Shown: one piece after another, positions 35,709-45,014 of the stretch
Numbering within the stretch: position 1 is the first letter of the stretch
Layout: every line of letters begins with the position of its first letter
DNA from: Paraliobacillus sp044383835
GTDB taxonomy: Bacteria; Bacillota; Bacilli; Bacillales; Amphibacillaceae
Assembly (NCBI RefSeq): GCF_044383835.1
Contig: NZ_JBISEP010000011.1
Location: 19,139 to 83,138 of the forward strand
DNA length: 64,000 bases
Direction of reading: 5' to 3'
Notes under the pieces: model-generated
What the model saw: only the letters and a program-made list of their open reading frames with translations
What the model was told of the DNA's origin: nothing
Databases searched by the model: none
Program-made: the position numbers and the translations under genes

Positions 35709-36829
35709 TCTGATTCTACCTCTTTTCGTATGTGATCTATTTTTTGTGACCAATATATAAATGCTTGTTTAGATATCTTTTCGTGCGTTACTATCTCCTC
35801 TAAGCCTTTAGCAAAGATGCGTATTGCTTCTTTTGACAGTGAGGGCGTGATTCGATCAATTAGCTCTATATTTTCAACCCATGATTTTTTATAAGGAATA
35901 CCGTAACGTTCTAGTAAACGACGTTTCAAAAAATCGGATTGAATCATTACTGCATCACGATAATTCTTTCCTTTTAAATACCAATTAGCAATTGCTTTTA
36001 TCCTTTCATTACTGAACCTTACCGTTGCTTCCCTAGGTGTAACAATAGAACCAAATCGTTTTCCTTTTAACCATAAAACACCTATTAATAAAAGAAATAT
36101 TTCAAACCAAACTACTAGAATCCAATTTGGATAAACTAACAATTTCGAAAATGCAGTAGGTGGGTTATGTATATATTCATTAAATATTATCGATTGATAA
36201 GAACGAAAATCAATGATAGAAAACAATGCATCAAGGTGGTCTTGTTCTAGGATATTCTCGTTTGTTAACCATTCTGGCTCGGTTACAACAAGTAAATGAC
36301 CATCTCCATATGATCGTTCAATAGCAATAGCACCAGCTTTATCCTCTAATAGCACAACGTCTGACGGATTGTGCTCAAGTCGAATCGTTGAAGATACACT
36401 TACATGCAAGGACTTGTCCAATAACTCTGTAGATTCACCGACATTTTGAAATGAATTACTCGTATCAATATCAAACATCCCTTTTGGATTTTGTTTAAAT
36501 AAAACAATCGTATTGCCATTTTCCATATAGGATTCATATAGTTGAAGTGCTTCTTCATCTGACAAAAGTGGCGGTTCAACCATAACTAATAATGTGTCTT
36601 CTAGGTTTTCTAAACGAGTTGGATTATGTTCCAAGCGTTCTGTAGCAACCTGTTCCTGCTCCAGAAAAGTATAGAGTGCTTTTGTGCCATTTGGCGCAGG
36701 TGACTTAGACAAATAAGCAGGGTAATCCTTTGGTTGATCACGCACGAGAAAATAACTAACTAATACAAATACAGAGAGGAGAATAAGTAGCCAAAGCCAC
36801 ATTTTTTTATCTGTTGTCTGTTGCGACAT
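35705..36829 (-). CDS. DUF4350 domain-containing membrane protein
   Basis: 374 residues: one N-terminal helix (about 10-27), an extracytoplasmic domain of the glutamine-amidotransferase-like DUF4350 type (YPAYLSKSPAPNGTKALYTFLEQ), a second helix near residue 245 (WILVVWFEIFLLLIGVLWL), then a cytoplasmic helical tail. Function unknown. Second ATG (36829) is chosen because AGGGGAGA sits directly before the first. Overlaps both neighbours. Confidence 0.83.
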   Translation of the reverse strand: MSQQTTDKKMWLWLLILLSVFVLVSYFLVRDQPKDYPAYLSKSPAPNGTKALYTFLEQEQVATERLEHNPTRLENLEDTLLVMVEPPLLSDEEALQLYESYMENGNTIVLFKQNPKGMFDIDTSNSFQNVGESTELLDKSLHVSVSSTIRLEHNPSDVVLLEDKAGAIAIERSYGDGHLLVVTEPEWLTNENILEQDHLDALFSIIDFRSYQSIIFNEYIHNPPTAFSKLLVYPNWILVVWFEIFLLLIGVLWLKGKRFGSIVTPREATVRFSNERIKAIANWYLKGKNYRDAVMIQSDFLKRRLLERYGIPYKKSWVENIELIDRITPSLSKEAIRIFAKGLEEIVTHEKISKQAFIYWSQKIDHIRKEVESE

Positions 36830-37487
36830 GCCCATTCTCCCCTACCTTCCATTCATCGCTCGTCTGCTTAAGGAGACTCATCCAATTCTCCCATTCGTCT
36901 CGAAATGCAGCATAGGACTCCTTTGTTATTGAACGATTTCCATAAGTACTTTGTTCGAAAAATATAGCGCACGAATAAAAATGTTTTGCTAATCTTGAAT
37001 CAATTTCTACTAATTCGTCATAATATTCCCAGTTTGTTTTCCATGCTTGTGTTTTAACTAGACCTTTTTCATTTAACAATAATAAGAATGAAAGAAATAA
37101 GTGACGGGTTGCATTCGCATATCGTTGTTGCTCTTCAAATTGATTTGCTTTTTGTAAATGATCCTCACTCGTCCAATGTTTTTGATCCTTGTGAAGTGGC
37201 TGAATATTAGAGAACTTTTTACGACGAAAAACGTTTCTACTTATCTTGTAAACAATAGTAAAACCAACTACAACAATAGCCAAAATAGATATAATAATAA
37301 TTAAGCTACCTATACTATTTGACGGGTTAGCAGAAAAAAACAACTTATCCACTAAATCTTCAAACCAAGAAGCGACTTGGTCGAATATTTTTTCTATCAA
37401 ACTACGGTTATCTTGATAATAAATTTGATATTCTTGCTGATTTAAGATTGCTTTTAATTTATCTTCAGCTTCATGCCTCTCCATCAT
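36807..37487 (-). CDS. DUF4129 domain-containing membrane protein
   Basis: 226 residues: amphipathic N-terminus, one central membrane helix (about 60-82), then the DUF4129 cytoplasmic domain (QRYANATRHLFLSFLLLLNEKG...YDELVEI). Homologous domains often form the C-terminus of transglutaminase-like proteins in MoxR/DUF58 loci. GGGTGA precedes the ATG; 3' end overlaps the DUF4350 gene by 23 bases. Confidence 0.8.
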   Translation of the reverse strand: MMERHEAEDKLKAILNQQEYQIYYQDNRSLIEKIFDQVASWFEDLVDKLFFSANPSNSIGSLIIIISILAIVVVGFTIVYKISRNVFRRKKFSNIQPLHKDQKHWTSEDHLQKANQFEEQQRYANATRHLFLSFLLLLNEKGLVKTQAWKTNWEYYDELVEIDSRLAKHFYSCAIFFEQSTYGNRSITKESYAAFRDEWENWMSLLKQTSDEWKVGENGHVATDNR

Positions 37488-37511
37488 TTTCTCACCCTGA
37501 TCAACATTTAA

Positions 37512-38420
37512 TTATTGTAGCTTTTCTTCATGATAGGTATGAATCATCCCTTTTAAGTCATCTGCAGTATTTCGTGTAACGGAATCAAAATACATTACAC
37601 CATATCCTACCACTGTAAATAAAGTAGTAAATAAAATCACTATGTTCAGAATAACCCCATATAGTACACTCATTCCTAAAAAGAAGCTAAATAACTCAAC
37701 AACAGTAATAAATGCAAATGTAATTAGTATAAATACAACATATAACCAAAATAACTTCCATACTCTACCTTTAGATAACTTCCAACTAGCAGTTAATCCT
37801 GGTGCTACGCGATCAAATAACACAGCCGGTAAATAGAAACTCCAACGGGTAAACAGTAATCCAAATCCGATAAATCCACCAAGAAATAATAGAAAAGCGG
37901 TTATAATACCTGCTAAAGCATTAGTAGCTATACTAGAGAACAGAATAGTAAGTATTATTATAGTTGGTATAATCAAAATCGCAGATACAATAACACTTAT
38001 TAATAATGTGCTCCATAGAAGTGGCCAAAACCGGGTGAATGCTTTCTTAATTAATTCACTAACGGTATATGCCTCTCCATCTTTCACACGCTTTACTAAT
38101 AAAATAATTGCAGCAAATAATACCGGATAAAATAGTGTCATTAATAGAGTTGTGAGTATTATACCAATACTTTCTGCAACTGCCATTAATAAACTAGCGT
38201 CTTCATAAGTGTTGAGCGATTGCTCAAACCATTGACTATTGTCAACATCACGAATGAGGTCATATCCAGCTATGATTTCACTTAATGCTTGCAAAAGTAT
38301 AATTGGACCCATGAAAATAAGTAACAATAAAAATAATTTAGAAAAGTGCCCTTTTGAAATCTGAAAAGTTACATCTAAAATCTCACCAAAACGCATTGGT
38401 CTTTCAAATTTATTTTTCAT
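37512..38420 (-). CDS. polytopic membrane protein, first gene of the MoxR cluster
   Basis: 302 residues with about six membrane helices. MRFGEILDVTFQISKGHF at the N-terminus and RWSFYLPAVLFDRVAPGLTASWKLSKGR in the middle resemble the membrane domain found in some glycerophosphodiester phosphodiesterases (GPDPase-memb), but no catalytic domain is present. It starts the operon that runs to the DUF58 gene, 24 bases before the DUF4129 gene. Function unknown. Confidence 0.78.
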   Translation of the reverse strand: MKNKFERPMRFGEILDVTFQISKGHFSKLFLLLLIFMGPIILLQALSEIIAGYDLIRDVDNSQWFEQSLNTYEDASLLMAVAESIGIILTTLLMTLFYPVLFAAIILLVKRVKDGEAYTVSELIKKAFTRFWPLLWSTLLISVIVSAILIIPTIIILTILFSSIATNALAGIITAFLLFLGGFIGFGLLFTRWSFYLPAVLFDRVAPGLTASWKLSKGRVWKLFWLYVVFILITFAFITVVELFSFFLGMSVLYGVILNIVILFTTLFTVVGYGVMYFDSVTRNTADDLKGMIHTYHEEKLQ

Positions 38421-38561
38421 TATATCTCCTCCTCAAGAAACATCTGAGAATTATTCTACCATTGTTTCTTAATTATTAACATATGATTGGAAAAAATTAT
38501 TTTAATTTTCCTTTAATGTTATAATTACTAATACTTATATAAAATAATGAGGGATGTAAAC

Positions 38562-39239
38562 ATGACTAAGAACAGGAGTGCCAATTCAATAATAATATTG
38601 GTTACAGTTAGCTGTATCGTTATGGCTTGGGTAGACGCAATATGGACACCAAATTATGCTTTGAAATCAGGAATAAAATTACTATTATTTTTAGTTATAC
38701 CGATTAGTTACGCAATGATCAATCACAACACTTCTTTTTCACAGCTATTTTCATTTAAAAAGCAAAAAATACTACACCCCTTTCTTTTAGGGGTGACGGT
38801 ATATCTATTGATTATAGGCGCTTATTTTTCATTTGGCTCTTTCTTTGATTTAACAAACATTACAGCATCACTTCAATCAACTATAGGAGTTTCAAAAAAT
38901 AACTTTATTTTTGTTGCTTTATATATTTCATTTATTAACTCTTTATTAGAGGAATTTTTTTTTCGTGGATTTGCTTTTTTACAATTGAAGAAACATACGA
39001 ATCGTAAGGCAGCATATTTTTTTAGTGCTAGTATTTTTGCTATTTACCATGTAGCGATCATGTTAGATTGGTTTAGTATTGGCTTATTCATTGTTTTAGT
39101 TGTGAGCTTAGTCTTTGCAGGAATGTTATTCAATTGGTTAAATGAGAAAAATGAAAGCATTTATACTTCATGGTTTGTACATATGGCAGCTAATTTCGCT
39201 ATCAATACAATTGGTTTTATCTTGTTTGGTATCATTTAA
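38562..39239 (+). CDS. CPBP family intramembrane glutamic endopeptidase
   Basis: 225 residues with six or seven membrane helices. Seen: EEFFFRGF (EExxxR motif 1), FAIYHVAIM (motif 2 with His) and HMAANFAIN (motif 3), the Abi/CaaX protease active-site set. Members cleave prenylated proteins or membrane peptides, and some protect against bacteriocins. ATG at 38562 is preferred since GAGGGAT lies before it. Confidence 0.85.
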   Translation: MTKNRSANSIIILVTVSCIVMAWVDAIWTPNYALKSGIKLLLFLVIPISYAMINHNTSFSQLFSFKKQKILHPFLLGVTVYLLIIGAYFSFGSFFDLTNITASLQSTIGVSKNNFIFVALYISFINSLLEEFFFRGFAFLQLKKHTNRKAAYFFSASIFAIYHVAIMLDWFSIGLFIVLVVSLVFAGMLFNWLNEKNESIYTSWFVHMAANFAINTIGFILFGII

Positions 39240-39371
39240 CCATTTGCGATCGCTTTCTATAAAAACATTATTTTTCGTGATAATGTTCACATAAAAGTCA
39301 TTCTATCTTTCTTTCTTTTTTGTTATAGTATTACATGATAAACTTACTTAATATTACTAACGGAGGTTACT

Positions 39372-40628
39372 ATGAAAAAAAATCGTTGGCTTATTGCACT
39401 ATCAGCTATTGCAATCCACTTATCAATTGGTTCGGTATACGCATATAGTGTATTTAAAAACCCTATGTCGGATGCATTAGGGTGGAACAGTAAAGAGGTT
39501 ACACTTTCATTTACAATCGCTATTGCCTTTTTAGGTCTTTCAGCAGCAACATTAGGAAGATTTGTTGAGAAGTGGGGACCAAGAAAGTCTGCTATGATTG
39601 CAGCTATTTTATTTTCTTCTGGAATGATTGGTGCAGGCTTTGCTATTAGTCAAGAATCACTTGCATTATATTATTTAACCTATGGTGTACTTGGAGGAAT
39701 AGGTTTGGGTGTTGGATACATTGCTCCTGTTTCTACATTAGTAAAATGGTTCCCTGACCGTCGCGGTCTTGCAACCGGCATGGCAGTTATGGGATTCGGT
39801 GCTGGTTCATTGATTGCTAGTCCCGTAGCAGCTGAATTAATTGCAGTAGTTGGTCTATCTAAAACCTTCCTTGTTCTAGGTCTTACCTATCTTGTTTTAA
39901 TGGTAGCTGGGGCATCATATATTGTTCGCCCTCCTGAAGGATGGTTACCAAAAGGAATGGAAGAAGGAGCCAACACAAATAAAAAGAAAAAAATCAGAAC
40001 TGATTTATCTCAACTGACTGCAAATGAAGCAATCAAAACCAATCGTTTTTGGTTACTTTGGGTTATGATGTTTATTAATATCTCATCAGGAATTATGCTT
40101 ATTTCAATTGCTTCACCACTCGGACAGGATAAAGTAGGAATGTCTGTCGTTGCAGCGGCTTCAATGGTAGGGATTATGGGATTTTTTAATGGATTAGGAA
40201 GAATTGGCTGGTCATCTATTTCAGATTACTTAGGTCGAAGTAATGTATTCATTCTATTCTTTGGAGTTCAGTTTATATTATTCTTATTGTTACCTAACAT
40301 TACAAACCCGCTAATATTTCAGCTACTTATCTTTATCATTATTTCTATGTACGGTGGCGGCTTCGCTTGCTTACCTGCATTTATCGGAGATTTATTCGGA
40401 ACGAAGCAACTTGGAGCTATCCACGGTTACTTGCTAACCGCTTGGTCCTGTGCTGGCGTTTTCGGTCCAATGCTAGTCGCTACAATCAGCGATGCTACCC
40501 AAAGCTACAATGCAACATTCTATATATTCGCTGTTTTACTTGTTGTAGCACTTGCAACATCGATTATCATGCAGCTTAGTATAAATAATGAAAAAAAGAA
40601 AAACATGAAAGTAACACAATCCGCTTAA
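39372..40628 (+). CDS. OFA family MFS transporter
   Basis: 418 residues with twelve membrane helices. Start MKKNRWLIALSAIAIHLSIG and GSVYAYSVFKNPM is the signature of the oxalate/formate antiporter (OFA) subfamily; YGGGFACLPAFIGDLFG and the MFS loop GRFVEKWGPRKSAM are seen. Most homologues have unproven monocarboxylate or dicarboxylate substrates. It has its own terminator. The oxamate-type operon lies 3.4 kb further on; a link through oxalate is speculative. Confidence 0.87.
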   Translation: MKKNRWLIALSAIAIHLSIGSVYAYSVFKNPMSDALGWNSKEVTLSFTIAIAFLGLSAATLGRFVEKWGPRKSAMIAAILFSSGMIGAGFAISQESLALYYLTYGVLGGIGLGVGYIAPVSTLVKWFPDRRGLATGMAVMGFGAGSLIASPVAAELIAVVGLSKTFLVLGLTYLVLMVAGASYIVRPPEGWLPKGMEEGANTNKKKKIRTDLSQLTANEAIKTNRFWLLWVMMFINISSGIMLISIASPLGQDKVGMSVVAAASMVGIMGFFNGLGRIGWSSISDYLGRSNVFILFFGVQFILFLLLPNITNPLIFQLLIFIIISMYGGGFACLPAFIGDLFGTKQLGAIHGYLLTAWSCAGVFGPMLVATISDATQSYNATFYIFAVLLVVALATSIIMQLSINNEKKKNMKVTQSA

Positions 40629-40632
40629 AGCA

Positions 40633-40668
40633 AAGCAGGAAACCTACAAGAATAGGTTTCCTGCTTTT
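40633..40668 (+). terminator. terminator of the OFA transporter gene
   Basis: AAGCAGGAAACCTA pairs with TAGGTTTCCTGCTT, followed by a T run. Confidence 0.9.
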
Positions 40669-40684
40669 TTCACATATTTATTGG

Positions 40685-43051
40685 TTAATAGTCACGTTCA
40701 ATAAGATAGGTCAAAAGGTAGGTTAAGAAATGATAAGATGCAGGTAATTGATTCAACACTTCCTGCGCCTCACAATAATGATCCCACTTTTTTTTCTTAG
40801 CACCTAACGTACCTAATACAGTAACAAATGTTGAACGATTATTTTCTTCATCCATTCCACTAGATTTCCCAAGTAGATCAGAATCTCCTTCTACATCTAA
40901 TAAATCATCTTTAATTTGAAAAGCAACTCCGGCATGATAAGCAAACTGTTTAAGTAACTTTTTTTCCTGATCACTTACACCAGATAATATAGCAGGCATT
41001 AACAAAGATGCTTCAAAGCCTAAGCCTGTTTTATAAAAGCACATCGTATTTAATTGCTCTAATGAAAGTACTGACCTCTTTGAATCTAAATCCATTGCCT
41101 GACCTTTGCACATATGTGCAGTAACTTGAGATGCATATCTAATCAATTCAAGCACCGTATTAGAATCAAATTGAGTGAGTGAGGCCTGTTCGTAAGTAGC
41201 TTGCTGTGTTAGAAACAAACCTGTCAATTCACCAACAGCTTGATCATATACTTCATGAACCGTAGCGCGCCCTCGTCGAACAGAAGCATTATCTTGCGCT
41301 GGTAAATCGTCAAATATAAGAGATGCCGTATGCATATATTCTAATGATTTTAATAATGGAATAATTGCACACTTGTCCAGTTGATATGTTTTTTCTGCTA
41401 TCATCCACGACATGATCGGTCGTAATCGTTTGCCACTTCCTTGCACCGTGTAATTGGCTGCATCTGTTATCCTTTCCATCAGTTCTTTGGCTTGATTTTC
41501 TTTTGAAAAATACAATAATTGATTAAGTTGTTCTCGTACCTTTTTTATCTCCTCTACCATGTTATCTTTTTCTTCTTGTTCCATTTGAAATGTTTCTAAC
41601 ATCGTATCTCTTATACGTTTATCGAAGAAATCAACATCGGTTGCTTTACGAACCATTTTTTCAACTAAACCTTGTAACTCCTTATTTTTTATTGATAATT
41701 CTTTCATCACCTCATTATATTTGTTAACACCGTTCTTTTCTTTAAAACGTTTAAGTCCATTTATGGCACGATCTAATATTATTTCACATATAAGTGGATC
41801 GGAATGATAAACGTTATGAATTAAGTAAGCAATGACATTCCAATATAATTCAAACGGATTAATTAAGTCCGATCGTGTTTTTTTATATGTCAGATAATAC
41901 GTGTAAGGTGTGACAGCTCCTACCTTCAAATCATCGAACATATCAGCAAAATCATCTGATAACTGATTGTATATTCCATAAAAAAATGTGCGTGTTTCTT
42001 TGTATTCATCTCGATTTGTCCCTAAAACAGCTCCTACGATTAGTCTTGATGAAGCTGATTTTAAAATAATAGGAAGATAAATATCTTTATTCTGATAGCT
42101 TGTAATTTCAAGTTGCTTTATCCGATCCAATTCTTGTGACCGAAAGAAAACATAAGCTTGCTCAAAAAAAGTATCACTCGTTTCTTTGCTTTGCTGGGAA
42201 ATGATATACTGAAAAGCATCACGCAATTCTTTATATACAAACAGCATGAAATCACGATTTTCTCCCGCCCATGTTTTTATGTTTGGAACCGACCGAGCAA
42301 TAAGTGCTGATTCTATTATTTTAGAAAAATATTGCTTCTCATGTGTAGATAATATATTAGAATCTAGTAAATCATCAATAAATGGATACGTTAAGCCATA
42401 TGCATATCCTAATCGAACCGCTTGATCTAGCTGTTTGGCACGCACTTCGTTATCTACGTTATCATCTAAGTCATCTAGTACTTGCATGACTACACCTGCA
42501 ATGGTCTTGATTAACTTTCTCTTTGCGTGTGCGACATCCATTCCTTTAGGAAAATGTTGAACAATTGTATTTATTTTTCCCATTACCCAAATAATCGCTT
42601 CTTCAACTTGTTCTTTTTTCGCCCAACGGTAAACACGATGCACGTTAAAATCTGAGAGCACATCATCTTCTTGATTAATATTGTGCTTTAACTTCTCTAT
42701 CACCTGTAGAATGCGATGCTTTGTCTGTTCTTCACTTATATCTTTCCCTAAATCACGCATATAAATATAAGAAATACTTCTTTCTAAATAGCGGTCTAAT
42801 TGCCCCTTTTTTTCTAGCCACGTGAGATAAGTCTTATCCGTGTTTTTAGACATACCTTTTCTCCTGAAAAATAACAAACAAGTGTGTAGAAAAGAGGTAT
42901 GATGTTGCTTCCATAGATTTATGTCTTTTATTAAGGTAGATTCATAATTTCTTTGTTCTAATTGAGAAAGAAGTGTTTCATAATAGTTCTCTGCCTTCTT
43001 TTCTGCTCGATTGTAGCACATGGATGCCCTTTGTTTTTCGTCTTCATTCAT
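40685..43051 (-). CDS. two-domain isoprenyl diphosphate synthase-like protein
   Basis: 788 residues. C-terminal half (about 510-788) is a trans-isoprenyl diphosphate synthase: GSGKRLRP (538-545), first Asp-rich motif DDLPAQD (581-587) followed by RRGRATVHE, GQAMDL, second Asp-rich motif DDLLDVEGD (715-723). The N-terminal half (about 60-450) is all-helical with its own Asp-rich motifs: VLDDLDDN (192-199), IDDLLDS (225-231) and SDDFADMFDD (365-374), suggesting a second isoprenoid-synthase fold. A head-to-tail fusion of this kind could make and then transform a prenyl diphosphate. Product unknown. Start at 43051 follows AGAGGTG. Confidence 0.83.
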   Translation of the reverse strand: MNEDEKQRASMCYNRAEKKAENYYETLLSQLEQRNYESTLIKDINLWKQHHTSFLHTCLLFFRRKGMSKNTDKTYLTWLEKKGQLDRYLERSISYIYMRDLGKDISEEQTKHRILQVIEKLKHNINQEDDVLSDFNVHRVYRWAKKEQVEEAIIWVMGKINTIVQHFPKGMDVAHAKRKLIKTIAGVVMQVLDDLDDNVDNEVRAKQLDQAVRLGYAYGLTYPFIDDLLDSNILSTHEKQYFSKIIESALIARSVPNIKTWAGENRDFMLFVYKELRDAFQYIISQQSKETSDTFFEQAYVFFRSQELDRIKQLEITSYQNKDIYLPIILKSASSRLIVGAVLGTNRDEYKETRTFFYGIYNQLSDDFADMFDDLKVGAVTPYTYYLTYKKTRSDLINPFELYWNVIAYLIHNVYHSDPLICEIILDRAINGLKRFKEKNGVNKYNEVMKELSIKNKELQGLVEKMVRKATDVDFFDKRIRDTMLETFQMEQEEKDNMVEEIKKVREQLNQLLYFSKENQAKELMERITDAANYTVQGSGKRLRPIMSWMIAEKTYQLDKCAIIPLLKSLEYMHTASLIFDDLPAQDNASVRRGRATVHEVYDQAVGELTGLFLTQQATYEQASLTQFDSNTVLELIRYASQVTAHMCKGQAMDLDSKRSVLSLEQLNTMCFYKTGLGFEASLLMPAILSGVSDQEKKLLKQFAYHAGVAFQIKDDLLDVEGDSDLLGKSSGMDEENNRSTFVTVLGTLGAKKKKWDHYCEAQEVLNQLPASYHFLTYLLTYLIERDY

Positions 43052-43156
43052 TCTATACACCTCTTACCATGAATTATATTACTTAAAATTATATATATCC
43101 ATTATTCATTGAATACACACATTTTCCTTATCATAGCATTTTTTTTCTTCACATAT

Positions 43157-43187
43157 AAAAAGGAAGCAATATATCTGCTCCCTTTTC
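43157..43187 (-). terminator. terminator of the cupin gene
   Basis: On the minus strand AAAAGGGAGCA pairs with TGCTTCCTTTTT, then runs into A/T-rich sequence. It lies 15 bases after the cupin stop. Confidence 0.7.
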
Positions 43188-43201
43188 ACAACGATTAACT
43201 A

Positions 43202-43729
43202 TTAATTTTTTTCTTCACTCATGGCAACTTGTTTTGTTTGGTGCACGGTATTAAACGGATGCTCAGGTGGTGCATAAATCGAATAAAGCTTCAGCGGACA
43301 ATTACCTACATTAACTAGGTTATGCCATGCACCTGCTGGAATCATGATCGCATCGTCATCTGTTACATAACGGCTGAAATCCAACTGTTTTGGCCCCTTC
43401 CCTATTAACACAAGCCCCTGACCTTCTTCTATTCGTAAAAATTGATCTGTATTTGGGTGTGTTTCTAAACCAATGTCTTGCCCTACTCCAATACACATTA
43501 ACGTAACTTGCAAGTGCGTCCCCGTCCATATCGCAGTACGATAAGTGACATTCCTTTTTGTAGCTTTTTCTATATTCACAACATAGGGACGCCCACCATA
43601 ATCCTGCCCTATTGATCCCATTGTATAAGAATTAGATTGCTTATGAAAATCGTTCCAATTGATATAATTATCGTAAGGATTGATTGTAGGCACCCACTGG
43701 GATTGTTGATAAACCGGGTGATAATACAC
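43202..43729 (-). CDS. cupin domain-containing protein
   Basis: 175 residues. The cupin barrel occupies about 65-155: motif 1 GLETHPNTDQFLRIEEGQG and motif 2 DDAIMIPAGAWHNLVN, with His and Glu/Gln residues that can bind one metal. The first 50 residues are Tyr/Asn/Gln-rich and probably flexible. Bacillus homologues occur as mannose-6-phosphate-isomerase-like or spore-associated cupins; no enzyme activity can be assigned. GTG start with GAGGAGGAAA upstream. Confidence 0.83.
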   Translation of the reverse strand: MYYHPVYQQSQWVPTINPYDNYINWNDFHKQSNSYTMGSIGQDYGGRPYVVNIEKATKRNVTYRTAIWTGTHLQVTLMCIGVGQDIGLETHPNTDQFLRIEEGQGLVLIGKGPKQLDFSRYVTDDDAIMIPAGAWHNLVNVGNCPLKLYSIYAPPEHPFNTVHQTKQVAMSEEKN

Positions 43730-44060
43730 GCTTTTTTCCTCCTCTTTTCAATATTTCTATTTATCTTATGCAAATGCCTAACTAAATGGAAACAGAAAAA
43801 GCAGGAATGGGCTTCATGCATACCATGTTTTTTTCTAACTAGAGCTCATATATTTATACAACTTAATACATATTACTACTTTTTGTATATGACGCTTCGA
43901 CAGAGATACATCGAACGAAAAAATGGGCTTTATTTTCGAGGAGTGTCTATTTTCACAGCCAAATTTTCAACTTGAATTAAATTGACGAACCTTAATTCTT
44001 TTAGAATTAAGGTTCGTCTTTTAGTAACCATCATTTAGTCATATCCAAAATTTTTTACTC
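43730..44060. other. gene-free stretch between the cupin and carbamate kinase genes
   Basis: About 330 bases holding the cupin promoter region and, at the right, a perfect 16-bp hairpin (GACGAACCTTAATTCT with AGAATTAAGGTTCGTC, 43984-44018) that probably terminates the operon ending with carbamate kinase. Nothing else recognised. Confidence 0.6.
43984..44018 (-). terminator. probable operon terminator after carbamate kinase
   Basis: Perfect 16-bp stem with a three-base loop. The T tract on the minus strand is weak, so efficiency is uncertain. Confidence 0.65.
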
Positions 44061-45014
44061 TTATATTACTTCTGCATTGCTTTCACGGTAAATAACCGTG
44101 CCTGTTTTCCCAAGTATTGCATCTTTTGCTCGTTCTAAGGAAGAAATAATCGCTTTACGCCCTTTCTTAGATTCAACAAATTTAAGCGCTGCTTCTACTT
44201 TAGGTAACATACTCCCTGGAGGAAACTGCCCTTCAGCAATATATTGTCGTGCTTCTTCAATAGAAATAGAATCTAATGCTTGTTGACTTGGTGTGCCAAA
44301 ATTAATCGCCACTTGATCAACAGCTGTTAAAATAAACAAAAAATCTACTTCTAATGCTTCGGCAAGACATTCGCTGGCAAAATCTTTATCGATTACAGCT
44401 TCAATCCCTATTAATCGATCATTATCTCTGATCACAGGAATACCACCACCTCCAGCACCAATAACAATGTGACCAGAATCTACTAAATCTTTCATCACAT
44501 CTTTCTCAACTACTTCTATAGGTGTTGGGGATGGAATAACTTTTCGATAACCTCGTCCAGCGTCTTCAATATACGTGTCACCTGTTTCATCCATCAATCG
44601 CTCAGCTTCTTCTTTTGAATAAAATGGCCCAATGGGTTTGGTTGGATTTTTAAAAGCTGGATCTTTCGGATCGACGACCACTTGACTTACAATAGATGCT
44701 ACAGATTTAACCATTCCACGATTCGCAAGCTCTTCCCGTAAGGCATTTTGCATATGAAAACCTATATACCCTTGACTCATCGCTCCTGATTCAGCAAAAG
44801 GCATTATCGTATCTTCACCTTTTTCTTCTGCATATTTTCTAAAAGCTAAATTTATTGCACCTACTTGTGGGCCATTACCATGTGAAATAATTACATCATG
44901 TCCTTGTTCAATCATATCCACAATTGGCTTTGCAGCGTTTCGTACTAATTCTCGCTGCTCTATTGCATTATTTCCTAATGCATTGCCACCTAATGCAATT
45001 AGTATTTTACTCAT
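44061..45014 (-). CDS. arcC: carbamate kinase
   Basis: 317-residue kinase that makes ATP from carbamoyl phosphate and ADP, releasing ammonia and CO2. Seen: N-terminal ILIALGGNALGNN, SHGNGPQVG, GAGGGGIPV and ILTAVDQVAINFG, all hallmark blocks. ATG at 45014 follows GAGGTGAAC and overlaps the DUF1116 gene by eight bases. As last gene of the FdrA operon it corresponds to the role of E. coli YbcF (AllK) rather than arginine deiminase, since no arcA or arcB is nearby. Confidence 0.95.
   Translation of the reverse strand: MSKILIALGGNALGNNAIEQRELVRNAAKPIVDMIEQGHDVIISHGNGPQVGAINLAFRKYAEEKGEDTIMPFAESGAMSQGYIGFHMQNALREELANRGMVKSVASIVSQVVVDPKDPAFKNPTKPIGPFYSKEEAERLMDETGDTYIEDAGRGYRKVIPSPTPIEVVEKDVMKDLVDSGHIVIGAGGGGIPVIRDNDRLIGIEAVIDKDFASECLAEALEVDFLFILTAVDQVAINFGTPSQQALDSISIEEARQYIAEGQFPPGSMLPKVEAALKFVESKKGRKAIISSLERAKDAILGKTGTVIYRESNAEVI

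Noticed and set aside
40685..43051. The long isoprenyl synthase-like gene as an artefact of two genes joined by a sequence error
   Set aside because: One continuous frame, no internal ribosome site at the domain border, and a helical linker joins the halves.
44061..45014. Carbamate kinase as part of an arginine deiminase pathway
   Set aside because: No arcA, arcB or arcD gene is present; the gene overlaps the DUF1116 gene of the FdrA operon.
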